From the NCBI GenBank assembly GCA_016840125.1, contig JAEOSY010000252.1:1-38125 (forward strand): a stretch of DNA of 38,125 nt. The letters are read 5' to 3'. Below the pieces are notes generated by a model that did not search any database, was not told the DNA's origin, and saw only the letters and a program-made list of their open reading frames with translations. This DNA is from Candidatus Helarchaeota archaeon. Lineage in GTDB: Archaea; Asgardarchaeota; Lokiarchaeia; Helarchaeales; HEL-GB-A. Positions 32,812-38,125 of the stretch are shown in pieces. The position numbers and the translations under genes were made by a program. Position 1 is the first letter of the stretch. Every line of letters starts with the position of its first letter.

Positions 32812-35376
32812 TTAAAAAATATCTAAGCCCACTACTCTCAATCCAAACTTAATCAAAAATTCAGGTGCCCAAGGGAGTTGGCTTTTAATCTGACTACTCA
32901 ATCCGTAATACGACGATTCCCGAGATCTGATTCCCATGTGAAGATATGGTTTAGTAATATATCCACTTATTTTAGGTGGTGAGCCGTAACTTTTAGCCGC
33001 TGACCATTCAGAATCGTCAAATTTTAATTGCATCCAATTGGCTTCAGATGAATGAGATGCCTTCCATTCTGAATTTGATAGGATAATCTCTTTCTCCCCA
33101 TTTTCATATTCGATTTCGATGTAAATATTTCCTGTAGGTTTTGGGATCAAATAATTATAACATTCCGCTGCTATTACATTTTCTCCTGATTTGATTTTAT
33201 CCGTTACATCAAATACCTGTATCCTTTGTTTTATCGGCTCGACTGAAAGAGATAATTTACTCACAATTTCCCCGAGTTTTTCTCCATTGAGATATAAATG
33301 CATGAGCATATCACACATTCCCTGGATATAACAGCGTTTGACTTTTTTCTTGAGGGTAAAAGCCTTTCGGAGAAAAACAGGTTCGCCAATTTCTACTTTA
33401 ATGGGTGATGTTATAAATTCAGACTTAAGGAATGGGTTCTGCCAAATAATTCCATCTTCTATTTCCTGAATTTTTTGCTGGTAAAAGGATGAATGGGCAT
33501 CAAAATTTTCAAGTAATAGTTCTAATCCATTTGGTTTCGCACATCTTAACCATAATTTTTCATAATCAGCTCTTAGAGATCCAAGATTATCTTTTAAAGC
33601 TTTCACTTTCTCAATTAACTCTTCTGGATTATATGCATCACGCCCTCGATTCAATGAGTTTTGTACTTCAATTGAGGTCTTATATTTCTTTACCAGATAA
33701 ATCCCAAGTTTAGCGCTATATTCTAGATAATCCAAATTATCAGCATTTCTTCGTATTTTTCCTTTTAATTTTTCTATTATCTGCAGCGCCTGCTCACTTT
33801 TCTCAAGAATTTTGTCTAACTTCTTCACTTTGGGCTTAATCTTTTTATCTGGAAAAGGATGTCTCCAAATGTGACAGTAAAATTTGGTTGGATAGCCTGA
33901 GTGAAAGTCATTATATGCGTTTATATTGTTGAGTGCCTCGTTGACCTCTGAATCTTCTATTCCATAAAAGAACCATGCGAAATTCTGTCTAAACTGTTCC
34001 TCATTCCACTTCTGAGGTGCCCATGCCGCTTCTGCAGTCACATAATATCCAAAATAATTGGCTTCTCTCAGATTTTCATTTAGATAATCACCCCATACAG
34101 AGGTGGCTAATCCTAACGCCTCAATTTCCAACCCGTACTTTGCCATTCTGACAACATTTTGAATGGTCCTTTTCGTATCCGAAAAATTTCGTGCATAATC
34201 ATATAAGGTTGGACTCATAATCACCTGAAAACCTGCCTCTCGAAGTTTTTTTGCCTTTTTATATTTCGTTTTTGGGAAGAGGAACCATTTTTTAAGCATA
34301 TAATCCCAATAGAAGACGATCAAATCTTTTGGGAGCCCTTCCAGTAGTTCTTGTGTCCCCAACAGATTATCATGATAACAGATGACTCGGTCTTTACCCA
34401 AGCTTTTCAGCGTATCGATTAAATACTTATAATAATCTAGCATGACCGCTCCTGAACCTTTCTCCTCAATAGCTTGCTTCGATTTATACTTACCAAAGTC
34501 AAAAGTCTCATCGCATCCTACATGAAAGGTCTTTGATTCAAATACTGAACATAATTCCTCCATTAAATCCTTCACAAACTGTCTGGCTTCTGAGCTTCCC
34601 ACATCATAAGAAGATGCACCTGGAAATTCGCCTAAATGGGCGTACTTCGGATAATCCGTCATTAAAATATTATCAACATGTCCGAACATGTTATAAATGG
34701 GCACAAGTTCCACAAAATACCTTTTTGCATATTGTTGGACTTCGTTTATCTCTTCAGCAGTATAGCCTCCCCGTGATTTCCCAATATCTGGATACTTTTT
34801 GAAATTGAAACTATCCTCAAAATAGAGATAATGATAGTTTAACTTAATCTTGCTCAAAAGTTTGATTGTTTTTTTGAGATTTTCAATAGTTGGTATTTGG
34901 TTTCGGGTTGTTTGATCTGTAATACATCGTATTTCATAGGCGGGGTAATCGTAAACTTGAGTTAAAGGAATAACTAGGTTCCCATCAATTGATTTTATGA
35001 GCTGTAAAAATGTGTTCACGCCATAATATATTCCCTTATCAGAATAACCAATGATCATTAAGTAATTACCTTCAAAATAAACGGCATAGGTTTCCTCAAC
35101 CATTTTATCAGGGGGTTCCTCGAAAGTTTTTACTTTCTTTGGAAAGGCACGATCTACTTTTTTACAATTCAATCCTCCAATCGCTGCTAATTCTTCCATT
35201 ATGGTTTCAATCATTACTTCTTCATCATCGACTCCCTGAAATACGATCCCCAGTTCATCTTTTAGTTTAAAATAACTATAAATATCATCTAATTCCTGCG
35301 GAAATGGCAACAAATTTATTTTGTAGTCGCTAACGTTCTCAATCGGCTCAAATCCCTCAATTAATATTCCTTTCAT
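32812..35376 (-). CDS. GH20-family beta-N-acetylhexosaminidase-like protein
   Basis: 854 residues. The N-terminal GH20b-like domain ends with 'MIIGYSDKGIYYGVNTFLQL'. The catalytic TIM barrel shows 'YDYPAYEIRCITDQT', 'LNYHYLYFED', 'FGHVDNIL' and the key 'FHVGCDETFDFG', where D289 and E290 match the catalytic Asp-Glu pair of GH20. A helical region (~520-640) follows, then a C-terminal jelly roll like those of GH2 or rhamnosidases ('MHLYLNGEKLGE', 'SEWKASHSSEANWMQLKFDD'). Substrate-assisted hydrolysis of GlcNAc- or GalNAc-linked sugars is likely, though this branch is divergent. There is no signal peptide, so it works inside the cell, perhaps in glycan recycling. The EamA gene follows in the same operon. 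Confidence 0.82.
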   Translation of the reverse strand: MKGILIEGFEPIENVSDYKINLLPFPQELDDIYSYFKLKDELGIVFQGVDDEEVMIETIMEELAAIGGLNCKKVDRAFPKKVKTFEEPPDKMVEETYAVYFEGNYLMIIGYSDKGIYYGVNTFLQLIKSIDGNLVIPLTQVYDYPAYEIRCITDQTTRNQIPTIENLKKTIKLLSKIKLNYHYLYFEDSFNFKKYPDIGKSRGGYTAEEINEVQQYAKRYFVELVPIYNMFGHVDNILMTDYPKYAHLGEFPGASSYDVGSSEARQFVKDLMEELCSVFESKTFHVGCDETFDFGKYKSKQAIEEKGSGAVMLDYYKYLIDTLKSLGKDRVICYHDNLLGTQELLEGLPKDLIVFYWDYMLKKWFLFPKTKYKKAKKLREAGFQVIMSPTLYDYARNFSDTKRTIQNVVRMAKYGLEIEALGLATSVWGDYLNENLREANYFGYYVTAEAAWAPQKWNEEQFRQNFAWFFYGIEDSEVNEALNNINAYNDFHSGYPTKFYCHIWRHPFPDKKIKPKVKKLDKILEKSEQALQIIEKLKGKIRRNADNLDYLEYSAKLGIYLVKKYKTSIEVQNSLNRGRDAYNPEELIEKVKALKDNLGSLRADYEKLWLRCAKPNGLELLLENFDAHSSFYQQKIQEIEDGIIWQNPFLKSEFITSPIKVEIGEPVFLRKAFTLKKKVKRCYIQGMCDMLMHLYLNGEKLGEIVSKLSLSVEPIKQRIQVFDVTDKIKSGENVIAAECYNYLIPKPTGNIYIEIEYENGEKEIILSNSEWKASHSSEANWMQLKFDDSEWSAAKSYGSPPKISGYITKPYLHMGIRSRESSYYGLSSQIKSQLPWAPEFLIKFGLRVVGLDIF

Positions 35377-35407
35377 TTAAACTCCTTCTCCAAAATTCTT
35401 GAACAAA

Positions 35408-36187
35408 TCATTTTCCTTTTAGGGGGGTCTTATTAATTGGACATACTTCCAAACATTTGGTACAACCCACCGTATACTCTACAAACATCGTATTTGTGAC
35501 CAGTTCCAAGTTTTTCACATACTGTTTATCATAAGGGTGGAAAATATTGAGCCCATGCTTCACGACATCACGTAAACACGCCAACTTTTGAAATTGTCCT
35601 TTCTTATTAAATGCCTTGGCAGGACAGTTTTCTACACACAGGTTGCAATCACGGCAGATTTCGTCCCCCTCATACTTTGGATCCGGAGTTAGCTCTGCCG
35701 TGGTTATTATAGCGGATAATCGTATCAAGGTCCCATATTTTGGGTGGATAAATAACCCATTGCTAGCGATTTGCCCCAACCCTGCCGCTACTGCCGCATG
35801 TTTTAACGAAATAATTCCCCATGGTATCATATTGTGAAAGACCAGGGGGATATAGGCTGGAATGGGAATTGCATAATATCCTTCATTTTCAATATAGTCA
35901 GATATTCTCGTTGCACAAATATCCAAAAATTTGTATAGACTATGATAAAGTCTATGAACTGTATTTAAATGATGGTGCTTGAGTTTGAAAGTACCGCGCG
36001 GCATGGTTTTTCCCGTTATGATAACTGATTTGGCTCCATCCAAGATTTCTTTCGGTCTATGTTCAATTACCGCCTCTAAAAAGAGCTCATTATCGGCACT
36101 CGCAATTCCAACAATGTCTAAATCCAAATTCAACGCAAATTCTTTAACCTTTTTGGTGAGTTCTTTAACATCATTAAGGTTCGGCAT
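35408..36187 (-). CDS. QueG-like [4Fe-4S] reductase family protein
   Basis: 259 residues of the epoxyqueuosine reductase/reductive-dehalogenase-like iron-sulfur family. Visible are 'SVIITGKTMPRGT', 'SLKHAAVAAGLGQIASNGLF' with 'IHPKYGTLIRL', and the cluster motifs 'CRDCNLCVENCP' and 'CTKCLEVCP' with an isolated Cys ('LACLRD') for the second cluster. It is shorter than true QueG (which continues with HEAT-like repeats), so it is better called QueG-like. Many archaea have such short proteins of unknown substrate. The start, ATG 36187, lies in the divergent gap with trm1. Confidence 0.8.
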   Translation of the reverse strand: MPNLNDVKELTKKVKEFALNLDLDIVGIASADNELFLEAVIEHRPKEILDGAKSVIITGKTMPRGTFKLKHHHLNTVHRLYHSLYKFLDICATRISDYIENEGYYAIPIPAYIPLVFHNMIPWGIISLKHAAVAAGLGQIASNGLFIHPKYGTLIRLSAIITTAELTPDPKYEGDEICRDCNLCVENCPAKAFNKKGQFQKLACLRDVVKHGLNIFHPYDKQYVKNLELVTNTMFVEYTVGCTKCLEVCPINKTPLKGK

Positions 36188-36250
36188 AAAGAATTATTTC
36201 GGATAAATAATTAAAAATCATTTTGGATAGAAGATTAATTGGTTCCAAAC

Positions 36251-37438
36251 ATGACACCGTTTTCTTTTCCGTTAATTACTATCAAGGAAGGCGCGGCTCG
36301 CCTACAGATCCCAGATATGGCTCAATATCGCGTTCCAACGGAGGCGCCAGTCTTCTATAATTTCCTTATGGAGTTGAATCGTGATGTAGCTGTGCTTGCT
36401 GTCAAGACTTACCAAGAACTAATAGGACACCCCCTGACCCTCCTGCTCCCTATGGCTGCCACTGGTGTTCGGGGAATCCGATTTCGGCTGGAAGTTCCTA
36501 ACATCGAGCGAATTATCATGAACGATGTTTCTCCTACTGCTTATGATCTGATGTTGCAGAATCTAAAACTAAACCATCTCTCTGATGGTGTAGAGGTCCA
36601 AAACAATGATGCAAACCCTTTTCTAAACTCCTTTGCAAAGCGCGGTAACCGTGTTGATGTAATCGATGTGGACCCCTTCGGCTCCCCCTCTCGATTTATC
36701 GATTCTGCCATCCAAGCCTTAAAAATGAAAACTGGTATGATCTGTTTGACATGTACAGATATGTCTCCGCTCTGTGGGGTCACTCCTAAAGCGTGCTTAC
36801 GGAAATATGGGGCGCGTCCTCTACGGACAGAGTACTGTCATGAACTGGCCGTTCGGATTTGTTTGTATACATTAATGAGCACTGCAGCTAGATATGAGAT
36901 AGCGGTTAAACCAATTTTTTCATACAGCCTTGATCATTACATTCGGGTCTATGCGCTCCTTCAATCCGGCGCGCTCAAAGCGAATGCGATCCTCGAACGA
37001 ATCGGATATATCGTACATTGCCTCCAGTGTAATCATCGTTATCCAGTAACAAATCTATTATTTGCAACCTCTAAATGCACTATCTGTCAAGCCAACAAAG
37101 TTGACTATGCCGGTCCCTTATGGTTGGGACCCCTTTTCGACTCTTCTTTTTGTCAGAAATTAGTTATAGAAAATGAACTGAGGCAATTGGCATCAAAAAA
37201 ACGAGTCTCAAAGATGCTCCAATTTATCCTTGACGAGGCGGCTGGGCCTATCACCTATCATAACATTCATCGTCTCTGTAAAGAATATAAAGTAAGTGCA
37301 GGCCCCATGAAAATAATAATAGAAAACCTAAAAAAGAAAGGATTTTTCGCTTCTCGAACACATTTCTCACGGGTTTCAATTCGTACAACTGCAACACGTA
37401 AAGAAATTGCTCAAGTAATTCAAAACCTCAATGAATAG
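36251..37438 (+). CDS. trm1: tRNA (guanine-26-N2) dimethyltransferase Trm1
   Basis: 395 residues from ATG 36251 (an in-frame TTG at 36239 is possible; neither has a clear ribosome-binding site). SAM-binding motif 'MAATGVRGIRFRLEV', acidic motif 'VIDVDPFGSPSRFID', catalytic 'LTCTDMSPLCG' and the downstream 'YGARPLRTEYCHELAVRI' are diagnostic for archaeal/eukaryotic Trm1. The zinc-like cysteines 'HCLQCNHRY' and 'CTICQ' are also present. It methylates G26 at the D-arm/anticodon-arm junction of tRNA. A C-terminal winged-helix-like end ('YHNIHRLCKEYKVSAGPMKI') is normal for the family. Very secure. Confidence 0.96.
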   Translation: MTPFSFPLITIKEGAARLQIPDMAQYRVPTEAPVFYNFLMELNRDVAVLAVKTYQELIGHPLTLLLPMAATGVRGIRFRLEVPNIERIIMNDVSPTAYDLMLQNLKLNHLSDGVEVQNNDANPFLNSFAKRGNRVDVIDVDPFGSPSRFIDSAIQALKMKTGMICLTCTDMSPLCGVTPKACLRKYGARPLRTEYCHELAVRICLYTLMSTAARYEIAVKPIFSYSLDHYIRVYALLQSGALKANAILERIGYIVHCLQCNHRYPVTNLLFATSKCTICQANKVDYAGPLWLGPLFDSSFCQKLVIENELRQLASKKRVSKMLQFILDEAAGPITYHNIHRLCKEYKVSAGPMKIIIENLKKKGFFASRTHFSRVSIRTTATRKEIAQVIQNLNE

Positions 37439-37439
37439 A

Positions 37440-38125
37440 TTATTTCTTCACCCATTCCACATTATCGCCTAATAAAACTAAGAAATCAGTAATTACGGAA
37501 ATTGGCACATTGAGATTCTTCGCGATCTCCCGGAGAGAGTGTTTTCCATCACACAATCCCACAATTCTCTCATAAATTCTGGCAAGTTCCTTATCATCTG
37601 TGATAGAATCTATTTGCACAGCTTGCTTAATCATGGGAAGTACCCTTACCTGTTTGACTAATTGTTCCGCCAGACAAAACCGAATTATTTCCTTGATGGT
37701 TTCAAGTTCAATAAAGGATTTTCGTTGAATACCTTGGACACTACGGGATCCATTTATTTGAAGGAGGATATCAATCCCTTCATTTCCAAATAAATTTAAA
37801 ATAGTTTCGCGCTCATATGTCTCCTTTCTAAAAATGGTCATGGCCTCGGGCGTGAGTACAAAAATATCCGTTCCTGCTACCGGCGATTCTATTGTTATAA
37901 AATCCCCTAATTCATAGAGATAGCCTATTCTTGCTATTGCTTCCTCGACTGAACATTCCAGCCTGTTTGCAATCTCCTGAACATCTGAAGTTCCGTCTAT
38001 CCTTATTAATAACTCAAGAAGTCCTGCAGATAAATTCAATTCCCCTAACAAATCAAGCTCATCATGCGTGGCGAGAAATTCTTTCACAGATGGGGTGAGG
38101 ACTGGCACATCCGAAATTGCAATTA
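37440..38125 (-). CDS. Protein of three winged-helix-like repeats (5' end probably outside window)
   Basis: At least 222 residues. GTG 38106-38108 would be the first start, but the frame stays open to the right edge ('IAISDVPVLTPS'), with no ribosome-binding site before the GTG, so the gene probably begins further right. Three modules share the form 'ILxxxDGxxxVxEIxxxL...VxxxIxxLxxxGxV': 'LLELLIRIDGTSDVQEIANR', 'ILLQINGSRSVQGIQRK' and 'IVGLCDGKHSLREIAKNLNV'. They look like winged helices and match the C-terminal module of the roadblock protein at 10107-10817. A roadblock domain may lie upstream, beyond the edge. The gene is convergent with trm1 (1-base gap). No known family name is assigned. 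Confidence 0.6.
   Translation of the reverse strand, partial: IAISDVPVLTPSVKEFLATHDELDLLGELNLSAGLLELLIRIDGTSDVQEIANRLECSVEEAIARIGYLYELGDFITIESPVAGTDIFVLTPEAMTIFRKETYERETILNLFGNEGIDILLQINGSRSVQGIQRKSFIELETIKEIIRFCLAEQLVKQVRVLPMIKQAVQIDSITDDKELARIYERIVGLCDGKHSLREIAKNLNVPISVITDFLVLLGDNVEWVKK

Noticed and set aside
32812..35376. GH2-type identity for the GH20-like protein, because of its C-terminal jelly roll
   Set aside because: The catalytic HVGCDE motif and the GH20b-like N-terminus decide for GH20; the jelly roll is an accessory domain shared by several families.

Overview
The window looks like a piece of an Asgard archaeal chromosome (Lokiarchaeia-like or a relative); the lineage is inferred. 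The DNA is AT-rich. Start sites carry Shine-Dalgarno and BRE/TATA signals, and ATG, GTG and TTG starts all occur. The gene mix is typical of Asgard genomes: Rab-like small GTPases, a roadblock/longin-type protein, an HdrA-MvhD electron-transfer operon, archaeal Trm1, QueG-like and EFR1-type iron-sulfur proteins. I found no rRNA, tRNA, CRISPR array, IS element or integrase.

Layout. (1) 1-4095, minus strand: a tight operon hdrA - mvhD - flxB-like - flxC-like, the last running off the left edge; probably a flavin-based electron-bifurcating complex. (2) 4096-9149: three membrane proteins with different membrane parts (one large ectodomain with one helix; two 7-helix paralogues) but a similar cytoplasmic longin/roadblock-like domain. 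(3) 9259-14037: a flavodoxin-ferredoxin protein, a roadblock plus winged-helix protein, a decayed thrombospondin type-3 repeat gene, and a large protein with a zinc ribbon, four ~68-residue repeats and a PD-(D/E)XK-like nuclease core. (4) 14144-18601: a GPH-type sugar symporter, then a small-GTPase island with one intact Rab-like GTPase, two genes encoding three pseudo-GTPase domains, and a fresh N-terminal GTPase fragment. (5) 18679-20452: a conserved-looking protein of unknown function and a TPR protein. (6) 20547-27899: two homocitrate-synthase-family paralogues flank a nitronate monooxygenase-like flavoprotein, a UroD-fold methyltransferase-like protein, a ferredoxin, and a small operon preceded by palindromes. 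That operon encodes a 74-residue protein ending in Gly-Gly that looks like a ubiquitin/MoaD-type beta-grasp protein, and an unknown 217-residue partner. (7) 28008-36187: cytoplasmic GH2 beta-galactosidase, a small membrane protein, an EamA transporter, a GH20-type hexosaminidase and a QueG-like protein. (8) 36251-38125: Trm1 and a protein of winged-helix repeats that probably starts beyond the right edge.

How it may work together. The central theme is signalling at the membrane by small GTPases and longin/roadblock modules: receptor-like membrane proteins with a longin-like tail, a soluble roadblock-winged-helix protein, and a GTPase family expanding by duplication and turning into pseudo-GTPases. 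Metabolically the window suggests an anaerobic heterotroph that imports glycosides, hydrolyses them inside the cell and handles electrons through HdrA/Flx-type complexes and ferredoxins. The most promising undescribed items are the longin-tailed membrane trio, the tandem pseudo-GTPases, and the Gly-Gly protein operon with its structured upstream region.
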